Shown here in pieces: positions 1 to 7,729 of a stretch of DNA of 21,981 nt (position 1 is its first letter; the number at the start of each line of letters is the position of its first letter). The notes below the pieces were generated by a model. It did no database searches. It was not told the origin of the DNA and saw only the letters and a list, made by a program, of their open reading frames with translations. The stretch comes from UBA6952 sp045562575. GTDB taxonomy: Bacteria > Chloroflexota > Dehalococcoidia > Lucifugimonadales > UBA6952. The stretch covers positions 1 to 21,981 of the forward strand of contig JBJKVQ010000035.1 in the NCBI GenBank assembly GCA_045562575.1, read 5' to 3'. Made by a program: the position numbers and the translations under genes.

Positions 1-882
1 AAGATTGAAATTTGTAATTGCAGTTTTTAAAGCTTTTCGACTTTCTAAACCCATCCTATTTAAACAGGGATTCATTATGTCATTAATTACTGAACGAGGA
101 TTTCCCAATCCAGCAGCAATTGTACATCGTATAAATTCCTCAGCATTCGGAAGTTGTACCACAGGCATTTTATAATGGTTCGATACTTTTGCTAAAGCAT
201 CTAATGCTTGGTCAGGAAAATATTTCATATATATACGAACTATATTGGTGAAGTTAGCCTCATGAGCACCTTCATCTCTTTCAGGGAACCCTATTGCTCC
301 AGATATAGCAGGATAAATTCGGCTACCATCTTTAGCTCTGGGGCTACCATATTCTTCCCATATTTTCACCCTAGTTTGTGTATAGTTCCAACGAGTTTGT
401 CTCTCTTGGAAAATTGCATACGCAGAAGCAAGAAGAGGTGTTGCTTGATAACCAGTTTGTTCCTCAAATGTCCAGTGATATTCCTGCGTTTCTGCTATAA
501 ATTTATCTGTTTCTTCTTTAGTTCCTAAACCAGAATCAATAATAGAATTTTGGAAGGTTTTGCCGTGACGGCTTTCTTCGTATCCCCATTGAATATAGAG
601 TTGAGCTGTAGTTAAGCTATTACCTGCAGCTTTTATTCCACCGAAAACATAATCATCAACTATAGATTCCACACCCATAAATCCAAATAGAATTTCCTTT
701 GTGTCGTCAGTGATCATATGGCCATACTTTTCCATTTCATCACGTTCTTTTAATTTTTCAGGAAACCATAGACGGGTTTTAGCTGCTTTTTCGAAGTATA
801 TATCATAGTTTTCGCGAACTTCTTTTTGAACCGCAGCTTCTTTCCCTTCTCGTGTGAATGGTCCAGGCACAATAGTTACCAA
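1..882 (-). CDS. Acyl-ACP desaturase-like di-iron protein (C-terminus beyond window)
   Basis: The frame is open from a TTG at 880-882 to the window edge: 294 codons with no stop, so the C-terminus is missing. AGGAG lies 8 nt before the TTG, which is why I chose it. The protein matches the soluble fatty acid desaturase type 2 family (plant stearoyl-ACP desaturase, mycobacterial DesA). All six expected di-iron ligands can be seen: E72, E103 and H106 in an EESRHG motif, E160 in FQER, E204 and H207 in DEGAHE. By family, it would use O2 and reduced ferredoxin to put a cis double bond into an ACP-bound acyl chain in the cytoplasm. There is no signal peptide or membrane segment. It lies 122 nt downstream of trhO on the same strand but has its own promoter. 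Family assignment is firm; substrate and bond position are unknown. Confidence 0.85.
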   Translation of the reverse strand, partial: MVTIVPGPFTREGKEAAVQKEVRENYDIYFEKAAKTRLWFPEKLKERDEMEKYGHMITDDTKEILFGFMGVESIVDDYVFGGIKAAGNSLTTAQLYIQWGYEESRHGKTFQNSIIDSGLGTKEETDKFIAETQEYHWTFEEQTGYQATPLLASAYAIFQERQTRWNYTQTRVKIWEEYGSPRAKDGSRIYPAISGAIGFPERDEGAHEANFTNIVRIYMKYFPDQALDALAKVSNHYKMPVVQLPNAEEFIRCTIAAGLGNPRSVINDIMNPCLNRMGLESRKALKTAITNFNL

Positions 883-906
883 GTAAAATTCTCCTATTAA
901 AATAAT

Positions 907-928
907 TTTTGTGAATTATATCACAAAA
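907..928 (-). promoter_or_regulatory. Extended -10 promoter inside a perfect Rex/CRP-like palindrome
   Basis: TTTTGTGA-N6-TCACAAAA is a perfect 8-bp inverted repeat with a 6-bp centre. On the minus strand the centre (915-920) reads TATAAT and is preceded by TGA, giving an extended -10 (TGATATAAT); no good -35 is visible. The site lies 25 nt upstream of the desaturase start. The core TTGTGA-N6-TCACAA resembles both the Rex (NADH sensor) operator and the CRP/FNR-family consensus. Its position over the -10 fits repression. It could instead form a weak AT-rich terminator hairpin for trhO, but no clean U-tract follows. Confidence 0.55.
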
Positions 929-1004
929 GGTTGTCTAAAACTATTTTTAATAATTTAGTGATCTCGTCATATAATTACAAGACATCTAAAGGTACAATTT
1001 ATTA

Positions 1005-1943
1005 TTACTGTTGTAAATATCTATCTACAGTTAAATCTCTGTAAGGATACGGTCGATTATGTTTTTCTGAGAGTTGAATTTGTTTTGATCGTTCTCTGGA
1101 TCGATTTTTTTTATCTTGTGATAAGAATTCATAACATTTAGGACACGATACATCTTTTTCATATTTATTAGTTTGTTTATCCTGCAAAGAAATGGGATTA
1201 TTGCATCCTCGACACAGTTCATATGTTCCTCTTTTTAATTCATGTGTGACAGATACCCTGTTGTCAAAAACAAAACATTCCCCTTCCCAAAAACTGTTTT
1301 TTTTATCGACATCTTCTAAGTATTTTAATATTCCTCCATTAAGTTGAAATACATTTTCAAAACCTTGTGATTTCATGTAATACGATGCTTTTTCACATCG
1401 TATTCCACCTGTGCAAAACATAGCTATATTTTTGTCTTTTGAATCTGATAATTTTTCATCTATATAATCCTTAAATTCAAGAAAAGATTCGGTATTAGGT
1501 TTCAAAGCATTATTAAATGAACCAATGTCACTTTCATATTCATTTCGTACATCAATTACTATAGTGTCATCCTGTTTTATTAATTCATTCCATTCATTTG
1601 GTGAAACCATCTTTCCACGGGGATTACTAGGGTCTATGGATAAGCCAAGCATTGTGATGATTTCTTTTTTTTCTTTAACTTTTAATCTATAGAAAGGCAT
1701 AATTTTCGCAAGGGAATACTTTCTATTTAGGTTGATAAAACCAAGATTGTTAATAAATTCGGTAAATTTATCAATTGATGAAATAAATCCTGCAAGAGTT
1801 CCATTTATACCTTCTGGTGCAACAATCACTGTTCCACGAATATTTTCTTCTTTGCAATAAGATTTAATTCTTTCAGTCATATAAGAAAGATCATCAATTT
1901 TAGCAAATTCATAAAATGCCATAATTTTGAATGAGTTATCCAA
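1005..1943 (-). CDS. trhO: tRNA uridine(34) hydroxylase, rhodanese family
   Basis: This 312-residue protein matches TrhO/YceA in length and architecture. An N-terminal acylphosphatase-like domain (about 1-95, with the APEGINGT motif near 43-50) is followed by a rhodanese domain (about 120-215). The putative catalytic cysteine is at about 177 in CTGGIRCEK, and a C-terminal tail holds two Cys-x2-Cys pairs (about 243-246 and 266-269). Known family members hydroxylate U34 of certain tRNAs to 5-hydroxyuridine, the first step toward (m)cmo5U, and act in the cytoplasm. The start is uncertain. The TTG at 1943 has an AGG only about 3 nt upstream; the next candidate, an ATG at codon 8, has no SD. It is divergent from the FAD genes, with 158 bp between. 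Confidence 0.92.
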   Translation of the reverse strand: MDNSFKIMAFYEFAKIDDLSYMTERIKSYCKEENIRGTVIVAPEGINGTLAGFISSIDKFTEFINNLGFINLNRKYSLAKIMPFYRLKVKEKKEIITMLGLSIDPSNPRGKMVSPNEWNELIKQDDTIVIDVRNEYESDIGSFNNALKPNTESFLEFKDYIDEKLSDSKDKNIAMFCTGGIRCEKASYYMKSQGFENVFQLNGGILKYLEDVDKKNSFWEGECFVFDNRVSVTHELKRGTYELCRGCNNPISLQDKQTNKYEKDVSCPKCYEFLSQDKKNRSRERSKQIQLSEKHNRPYPYRDLTVDRYLQQ

Positions 1944-2016
1944 TTACCTATCCATGTTAATTATTAAGTTTTATATATAGAAATATTCTAAAAGTATAAT
2001 TCAGTTTTTTCCTACA

Positions 2017-2025
2017 TGCTATAGT
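2017..2025 (+). promoter_or_regulatory. Putative extended -10 promoter of the FAD dehydrogenase pair
   Basis: TGC followed by TATAGT (hexamer 2020-2025) forms an extended -10, which would give a leader of about 70 nt before the ATG at 2102. No convincing -35 hexamer is seen. This is a pattern match in an AT-rich divergent intergenic region, so support is modest. Confidence 0.35.
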
Positions 2026-2101
2026 GTTTTTCTCTTGATTTTATGAAACCAGTTAAGCTAGACTAACCACACTCAACAAAGTTAATAAAGTGAGGCATTA
2101 A

Positions 2102-3580
2102 ATGACAAGTGAATATAGAGTTCCATCGAATTGGGATACAGAAGCAGAAATAGTAATTGTTGGATTTGGCGGAGCTGGTGCAGCAGCATCAATTACAGCT
2201 AGTGATTTAGGTGCGAAGGTTATTATTCTAGAAAAAGCTCCACAAGGGAGACACGGCGGGAATACTAAAGTTGCGGCTCAAGGGTATCTTAATCCTGATT
2301 CAATTGAAGGGGCTGTAGCGTATCTTACAGCTATGTGCGGCCCATACGCAGTTCCAGAAGATATGGTTCAGGTTTGGGCTGAAGAGGTTTGTCAAAATAA
2401 TGATTGGATATCCAGTATTGGTGGGGACCCTCAAGAGCACCAATTCCAGGTGGGAATTGAATATCCTGAGTTACCAGGTTCAGAATCCACTCATAAATTT
2501 CATCATGGAGATATTCTAGGATATTCAGAAACATGGAAATTTTTTGACAAGGCTGTTCAAGAACGACCGATTGAAATTCTTTATGAAACACCTGGAAAAG
2601 AATTAATTCAAAATGATATTACTAAAGAAATTATTGGCGTTAAAGCTATTCGTGATGGTAAACCATATTATGTGAAAGCTACTAAAGGAGTAATTTTAAC
2701 TTGTGGTGGATTTGAAAATAATCAAGAAATGATTAGAAATTATCTTCCTGGAATCCCATATTGTTATACAAATGGATCTCCTTACAATGAAGGTGACGGT
2801 ATCACAATGGCAATGACAGTTGGAGCAGAGCTTTGGCATATGAATAATTTTGCCGGTCCATCATTTGCGCTAAAAGTTGATGAATTTCCAACATCTTTTT
2901 CAATGCAAGCATTACATTTTTCTAAAGAGACTCCAGGGGGAATGATCGTTATTGGATCAAATGGTGGAAGATTTTGGGATGAAAAATATAAGACACATCA
3001 TGGAAAAGTCAAAAATAACGGAGTATGGGCTCCATTAACTGCCCCATGTCCTTTGTATATGATTTTTGATCATACTTTACTCACTTCAGGTCCTTTGTAT
3101 GATAAAACACCAAGTCATGGGTGGAACCAAATGGTCGATCAATACGATTGGAGTGATTCTAATGAAGGTGAAATTGAAAAAGGATGGATAAAAAAAGCAG
3201 ACACTATTGAGGATTTGGCAGACCAAATTAATCATGATCCTGCAGTCTTACAAGATACTATCAACAAATGGAATTATTCATGTGAAGTTGGTGAAGACAT
3301 TGAATATGGAAGAAAGCTCATGTTAAATCCATTAGTTACTGCCCCGTTTTATGCTGTGGAGCTATCACCAGCAATGCTTAATACACAAGGTGGGCCAAGA
3401 AGAAATATTAAAGCTCAGATTATACGACCTGATGGGTCACCTATACCTCGGTTATATAGTTCAGGAGAACTTGGTTCTATCTATAGTTATCTTTATCAAG
3501 GTACTGGAAATATTGGAGAATGTTTTGCCTTTGGAAGAATTGCTGCACGAAATGCAGTAGCCGATAATCCTTGGGGATAG
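2102..3580 (+). CDS. FAD-dependent dehydrogenase, fumarate reductase/KstD-like (copy 1)
   Basis: This 492-residue soluble flavoprotein belongs to the FAD-binding-2 superfamily (fumarate reductase flavoprotein, 3-ketosteroid delta-1-dehydrogenase, urocanate reductase relatives). The N-terminal Rossmann motif is at 19-26 (GxGGAG), with E44 as the expected ribose-binding acid and HGGNT at 51-55. The C-terminal family signature runs from NTQGG to the GRIAARNA segment. By family it adds or removes hydrogen across a C-C bond conjugated to a carbonyl or carboxylate. No haem-binding CxxCH, Tat signal or FMN-attachment domain is visible, so it is probably cytoplasmic with an unknown electron partner. 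GAGG sits 6 nt before the ATG. A second copy follows 25 nt downstream in the same operon. The substrate cannot be told from the sequence. Confidence 0.88.
   Translation: MTSEYRVPSNWDTEAEIVIVGFGGAGAAASITASDLGAKVIILEKAPQGRHGGNTKVAAQGYLNPDSIEGAVAYLTAMCGPYAVPEDMVQVWAEEVCQNNDWISSIGGDPQEHQFQVGIEYPELPGSESTHKFHHGDILGYSETWKFFDKAVQERPIEILYETPGKELIQNDITKEIIGVKAIRDGKPYYVKATKGVILTCGGFENNQEMIRNYLPGIPYCYTNGSPYNEGDGITMAMTVGAELWHMNNFAGPSFALKVDEFPTSFSMQALHFSKETPGGMIVIGSNGGRFWDEKYKTHHGKVKNNGVWAPLTAPCPLYMIFDHTLLTSGPLYDKTPSHGWNQMVDQYDWSDSNEGEIEKGWIKKADTIEDLADQINHDPAVLQDTINKWNYSCEVGEDIEYGRKLMLNPLVTAPFYAVELSPAMLNTQGGPRRNIKAQIIRPDGSPIPRLYSSGELGSIYSYLYQGTGNIGECFAFGRIAARNAVADNPWG
3130..3575 (+). repeat. 446-bp direct repeat, copy A (3' part of FAD gene 1)
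   Basis: Read base by base, this stretch is identical to 4634-5079 (offset 1504). The 5' two thirds of the two genes carry dozens of mainly synonymous differences, for example in the first 190 bp. A sharp change from divergent to identical suggests recent gene conversion, or an assembly artefact. Confidence 0.93.
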
Positions 3581-3605
3581 TTTGTTTTGAAAAGTGAGGG
3601 GTAAA

Positions 3606-5084
3606 ATGACTAATAAATATACAGTTCCATCAAACTGGGATACAGAAGCTGAAGTCGTCATTGTAGGATTTGGTGGTGCTGGTGCAGCGGCATCAATTAC
3701 TGCTAGCGATTTAGGTGCGAAGGTTATTATTCTAGAAAAAGCTCCAAAAGGGAAACATGGTGGAAATACCAAAGTTGCTGGTCAGGGCTATTTGAATACG
3801 GATTCTGTGCAAGATTCTATTGATTACCTTACAGCTATGTGTGGATATTATGAAGTACCTAAAGATATGATCAAGGTTTGGGCTGAAGAGGTTTCAAAAA
3901 ATAATGAGTGGGTATCCAGCATTGGTGGAGACCCTCAAGAGCACCAATTTCAGGTAGGAATTGAATATCCAGAATTACCAGGTTCGGATACAGTACATAA
4001 ATTTCATAATGGAGATATTTTAGGATATTCAGAAACATGGAAATTTTTTGACCAGGCAGCACAAGAACGACCGATTGAAATTCTTTATGAAACACCTGGA
4101 AAAGAATTAATTCAAAATGACATTACTAAAGAAATTATTGGAGTTAAAGCCATTCGTGATGGTAGGCCATATTACGTCAAAGCTACTAAAGGAGTAATTT
4201 TAACTTGTGGCGGATTTGAAAATAACCAAGAAATGATTAGAAATTATCTTCCTGGTATTCCATTTTGTTATACAAATGGAACTCCTTACAATGAAGGTGA
4301 CGGTATCACTATGGCTGTTACAGTAGGAGCAGAGCTTTGGCACATGAATAATTTTGCCGGTCCATCATTTGCGCTAAAAGTTGATGAATTTCCAACAACA
4401 TTTTCGATGCAAGCATTACATTTTTCTAAAGAGACTCCAGGGGGAATGATTGTTATTGGATCAGATGGTGGAAGGTTTTTTGATGAAAAATATAAACACA
4501 ATCATGGAAAAGTAAAAAAGAATGGTGTATGGGCTCCAATGCCCACTCCATGTCCATTATATATGATTTTTGATCATACTTTACTCACTTCAGGTCCTTT
4601 GTATGACAAAGAACCTAGAAGTGCTTGGAATCCAATGGTCGATCAATACGATTGGAGTGATTCTAATGAAGGTGAAATTGAAAAAGGATGGATAAAAAAA
4701 GCAGACACTATTGAGGATTTGGCAGACCAAATTAATCATGATCCTGCAGTCTTACAAGATACTATCAACAAATGGAATTATTCATGTGAAGTTGGTGAAG
4801 ACATTGAATATGGAAGAAAGCTCATGTTAAATCCATTAGTTACTGCCCCGTTTTATGCTGTGGAGCTATCACCAGCAATGCTTAATACACAAGGTGGGCC
4901 AAGAAGAAATATTAAAGCTCAGATTATACGACCTGATGGGTCACCTATACCTCGGTTATATAGTTCAGGAGAACTTGGTTCTATCTATAGTTATCTTTAT
5001 CAAGGTACTGGAAATATTGGAGAATGTTTTGCCTTTGGAAGAATTGCTGCACGAAATGCAGTAGCCGATAATCCTTGGGATTAA
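3606..5084 (+). CDS. FAD-dependent dehydrogenase, fumarate reductase/KstD-like (copy 2)
   Basis: This is the tandem paralogue of the gene just upstream. It has the same length (492 residues) and aligns at a constant 1504-bp offset without gaps, SD region included. I chose the ATG at 3606, matching the start of copy 1 and preceded by GAGGGG; a GTG at 3594 would add four residues but has no SD. The Rossmann motif (about 19-26), E44 and C-terminal FAD signature are the same as in copy 1. Differences cluster in about residues 45-125 and in a patch around 300-345 just before the identical segment, so the two enzymes may differ in substrate pocket or partner. The last 446 bp of homology is identical to copy 1. 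Its stop codon overlaps that of the convergent phosphodiesterase gene. Confidence 0.88.
   Translation: MTNKYTVPSNWDTEAEVVIVGFGGAGAAASITASDLGAKVIILEKAPKGKHGGNTKVAGQGYLNTDSVQDSIDYLTAMCGYYEVPKDMIKVWAEEVSKNNEWVSSIGGDPQEHQFQVGIEYPELPGSDTVHKFHNGDILGYSETWKFFDQAAQERPIEILYETPGKELIQNDITKEIIGVKAIRDGRPYYVKATKGVILTCGGFENNQEMIRNYLPGIPFCYTNGTPYNEGDGITMAVTVGAELWHMNNFAGPSFALKVDEFPTTFSMQALHFSKETPGGMIVIGSDGGRFFDEKYKHNHGKVKKNGVWAPMPTPCPLYMIFDHTLLTSGPLYDKEPRSAWNPMVDQYDWSDSNEGEIEKGWIKKADTIEDLADQINHDPAVLQDTINKWNYSCEVGEDIEYGRKLMLNPLVTAPFYAVELSPAMLNTQGGPRRNIKAQIIRPDGSPIPRLYSSGELGSIYSYLYQGTGNIGECFAFGRIAARNAVADNPWD
4634..5079 (+). repeat. 446-bp direct repeat, copy B (3' part of FAD gene 2)
   Basis: This is the partner of 3130-3575. 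Identity begins at 4634 (4633 is C where copy A has A) and ends at 5079, five bases before the end of the gene. The repeats are direct, so recombination between them could delete or amplify one 1504-bp unit. Confidence 0.93.
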
Positions 5085-6310
5085 TCCCCTGAAATTAATT
5101 CAGCTTCAGATTGATTAGATTGTGGGATTACACTCCTTGCAATTGGCATTCTACTATCTATTTGGGATATTGTAGGATTAGTTTTTGCAAGATTTTCAGC
5201 CTTCATCGCATGAATTATTTTAATAGCTTTATTTGGAAAGTCGGTAGTAATCGAATTAGTGCCATATTTGATAGCTTTTTCAATATGTTTTGATTTATTT
5301 ACTGTCCAAAAACCAGTCAAAAATCCTTGATCACTTGCAATTCCCATTGCTTGTTTATTTGATAGAGCAACATTTTTTGGTAGAAGGGAATATAAATCAT
5401 TAATTCTAAGTCCAAAAATACGAGCAACATGTTTAAACCAAAAAGCTCTTCTATCCCATTTATGGTTGTAGTTAACAGTAAATCTTTTTGATTCAATTAA
5501 TTCAGAAAGGCTTTTTGTACCAATATCTAGGGATCGTTTTAAACTAATAATATCAGCTGGAAAATGAGATGTTGAAGCTTGTATTGCCAAATGAAACTGA
5601 CCGTTAATTTTTTCGATTAATTTAATTAATAATGATAAATTTCTACCGGAATATATTCCCTGGCAAATTAATTCAATAGGAGTTAATCTTTTTTTATCTG
5701 ATATCTCTAATGCTAATTGTTCAAGGAGTTTTGTAGGTGGAGATACTTTATCTAATTGACTGCCAGGATTTAGTTTTTCAAGGAAGGGGTATAAAACATG
5801 ATCTTTAAAACGTTCAAATCTGCTAGCTACATGTGTAAAATCGATGCCAACACCTACAGGAATTATATTATTATTTAGCCTATTTATATTAACTGTTTCA
5901 GTAATTTCTAGTATTTCTTGAAGTAGTGGAATTCTGCGATCTGAACCTGATATAGATAATAGAGGTAAATTACTTGGTGTAGAAATACTATCGTCTTTTA
6001 TTGAAACTCTTCTTTGGTTTAGTTTTCTGATAGGCAAGGATGTCAATTCATTTTGAGTATATGATGCAACAAGTCCTCTGCCAAATGTAGTTCTATTAAC
6101 GGTACTATCGTGAATAACAACTAAATTACCATTGGAACCGTCTTTGTTTGATTTTGGAGATTGGACATCCAACTCAATCATGAAATTAATATCTGGATAA
6201 ATTTGAGCATAATTTAATGCTTTTTTGAAGTTGGCTAAAGTATTTTCTTCGTCAAATCTTCCACCTCGGTGAGCAACAACTTTTATTCTATTTAAATTAC
6301 TTATAATCAC
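5081..6310 (-). CDS. Glycerophosphodiester phosphodiesterase family protein
   Basis: The N-terminus carries the GDPD signature: HRG (about 14-16), an E-N pair (about 22-23), ExD (about 46-48, metal ligands) and HD (about 67-68). The C-terminal end of the TIM barrel is recognisable as GFWTVN and TTDFPN. Known members hydrolyse glycerophosphodiesters to glycerol 3-phosphate and an alcohol, using a divalent metal. At about 409 residues it is much longer than the usual 240-300. The extra length is an insertion between the HD motif and the C-terminal strands, plus a polar tail of about 35 residues. No signal peptide is visible. I chose the GTG at 6308-6310 because GAGG lies 6 nt before it; the ATG at 6322 has no SD. 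It lies 147 nt downstream of serS on the same strand. Specificity is unknown. Confidence 0.85.
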   Translation of the reverse strand: MIISNLNRIKVVAHRGGRFDEENTLANFKKALNYAQIYPDINFMIELDVQSPKSNKDGSNGNLVVIHDSTVNRTTFGRGLVASYTQNELTSLPIRKLNQRRVSIKDDSISTPSNLPLLSISGSDRRIPLLQEILEITETVNINRLNNNIIPVGVGIDFTHVASRFERFKDHVLYPFLEKLNPGSQLDKVSPPTKLLEQLALEISDKKRLTPIELICQGIYSGRNLSLLIKLIEKINGQFHLAIQASTSHFPADIISLKRSLDIGTKSLSELIESKRFTVNYNHKWDRRAFWFKHVARIFGLRINDLYSLLPKNVALSNKQAMGIASDQGFLTGFWTVNKSKHIEKAIKYGTNSITTDFPNKAIKIIHAMKAENLAKTNPTISQIDSRMPIARSVIPQSNQSEAELISGD

Positions 6311-6316
6311 TTTTAT

Positions 6317-6320
6317 CCTC
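6317..6320 (-). promoter_or_regulatory. SD site that decides a GTG start for the GDPD gene
   Basis: On the minus strand ATGAGGATAAAAGTG contains GAGG 6 nt before the GTG at 6310-6308. The upstream ATG overlaps the SD itself and has no SD of its own, so the four-residue extension is unlikely to be translated. Confidence 0.6.
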
Positions 6321-6457
6321 ATTTTGTAGATAGAAAACCAAGTAAGTTTTCACATAAACAAACGTTATATATCGTCTAGATATACTTCATATATTAACTC
6401 TTTATTTTCAGAATGATAGTACAGGTTGCAGATAAGAACTCATTCATCTTACTGGTT

Positions 6458-7729
6458 TTATAAGTTTTGAGGTTTAATTTCTGTAAACCCAGTATATTTA
6501 TGTAATACCTTAGGGATAACAACTGTTCCATCAATTTGCTGATAAGTTTCCAAAATAGAAATCATAATACGTGGTAGAGCAAGCGCAGATCCATTTAAAG
6601 TATGGGGATATTCAGTTCGGCTTGACTGTTCGCGTTTAAATTTAATATTTGCTCTTCTAGATTGAAAATCAAGACAGTTGGAACAAGAGCTCACTTCTAA
6701 CCATTCTTCGGAACCTGGTGCCCAAACCTCAAGGTCAAAACTTTGTGCTGATTGGAAACCGATATCACTTGAACATAATTCAAGTAATCTGTAATGCAAA
6801 CCTAATTCTTGTAAAAGATTTTCAACAATATTTATAAGATTATGTAATTCAGACTTAGAAGTTTCCGGCGAAACAATTTTATATAACTCAACTTTATTAA
6901 ATTGATGAACTCGTTTAATACCACGGGTGTCTCTTCCTGCAGATGTTTTTTCCTTTCGAAAAGATGGAGAATATGCGACGTAATTTTTTGGAAGTTCATC
7001 ACCATTAAGAATATCGTCATGATGTATACTAGTTAGAGGTACTTCTGCAGTAGGTATCAACCATAAATCATCATCAGTATCCCTATATAAATTTTCTTCA
7101 AATTTGGGTAAATTACCACTTCCCGTCATTGTTTCTTGTTTTACAAGTGCGGGGACTTGTATTTCTTCAAATTTATTTTCAATTGTATGTTTGTCTAGCA
7201 TCCAATTGATCAATGCTCTTTCAAGTTTTGCGCCTTGACCGCGTAGGATAAAAAAACGTGAACCAGAAACTTTAACCCCTGCTTCGAAGTCAATAATATT
7301 AAGAGTATCATTTATTTCCCAATGAGGTTTTGGGCTAAAATTATATTCAATTGGAGATCCCCATGTATGTATAACTTTATTTTCACTTTCATCATGTCCT
7401 ATTAAAATATCATTTTCGAGAATATTAGGAATTTCCAATAGTTTTAAATGTAATTCTTGTTCATTTTTCCGTATTTTTTCTTCAGTTTCTTTAATATTAT
7501 CGCCGACTTTTCTCATTTCTTCGATTAGCTCAGGAGGCTTTTCTTTCATCTGAGCTATTTCTTTGCTTACGGTATTTCGTTTAGATCTAAGCTCATCTAC
7601 AATTTGTATGAGATTGCGCCTGGTAACATCTAATTCTAGTATGTTATCTAAGTCGACATCTTCACTTCTGTTTTTCATCATTTGCGCTACCAAGTCTTTT
7701 TGGTTACGCAATAAATTGATATCAATCAA
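6458..7729 (-). CDS. serS: Seryl-tRNA synthetase
   Basis: This class II aminoacyl-tRNA synthetase charges tRNA-Ser (and tRNA-Sec if present) with serine in the cytoplasm. With the start chosen here it has 423 residues, normal for the family. An N-terminal helical coiled coil (about 25-100) would bind the tRNA long arm. The catalytic core has TAE at about 227-229, motif 2 as FRKE at about 257-260 and motif 3 as NGSALALPR at about 379-387. I chose the TTG at 7727-7729 because GGAG lies 6 nt upstream and the protein then begins with the usual IDINLLR; a TTG four codons earlier would overlap that SD. The first 8 nt overlap the end of the Nudix gene (TTGATTGA contains both start and stop), implying translational coupling. 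Confidence 0.97.
   Translation of the reverse strand: MIDINLLRNQKDLVAQMMKNRSEDVDLDNILELDVTRRNLIQIVDELRSKRNTVSKEIAQMKEKPPELIEEMRKVGDNIKETEEKIRKNEQELHLKLLEIPNILENDILIGHDESENKVIHTWGSPIEYNFSPKPHWEINDTLNIIDFEAGVKVSGSRFFILRGQGAKLERALINWMLDKHTIENKFEEIQVPALVKQETMTGSGNLPKFEENLYRDTDDDLWLIPTAEVPLTSIHHDDILNGDELPKNYVAYSPSFRKEKTSAGRDTRGIKRVHQFNKVELYKIVSPETSKSELHNLINIVENLLQELGLHYRLLELCSSDIGFQSAQSFDLEVWAPGSEEWLEVSSCSNCLDFQSRRANIKFKREQSSRTEYPHTLNGSALALPRIMISILETYQQIDGTVVIPKVLHKYTGFTEIKPQNL

Noticed and set aside
208..528. Open frame of 106 codons on the plus strand
   Set aside because: It lies antisense inside the acyl-ACP desaturase gene, whose minus-strand frame is open for 294 codons and shows all di-iron motifs. 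It has no SD and no family likeness.
2001..2100. Short inverted repeat GTTA...TAAC upstream of FAD gene 1 as an operator
   Set aside because: The arms are only 4 bp and extend no further, so it is indistinguishable from chance.
3351..3560. Two identical 69-codon frames (also 4855-5064) inside the FAD genes
   Set aside because: They are out-of-frame shadows of the identical 3' segment. Their identity follows from the DNA repeat, not from selection on a second protein.
3594..3605. GTG start four codons before the ATG of FAD gene 2
   Set aside because: The GTG is itself the SD region (GTGAGGGG) of the ATG, has no SD of its own, and copy 1 starts at the position equivalent to the ATG.
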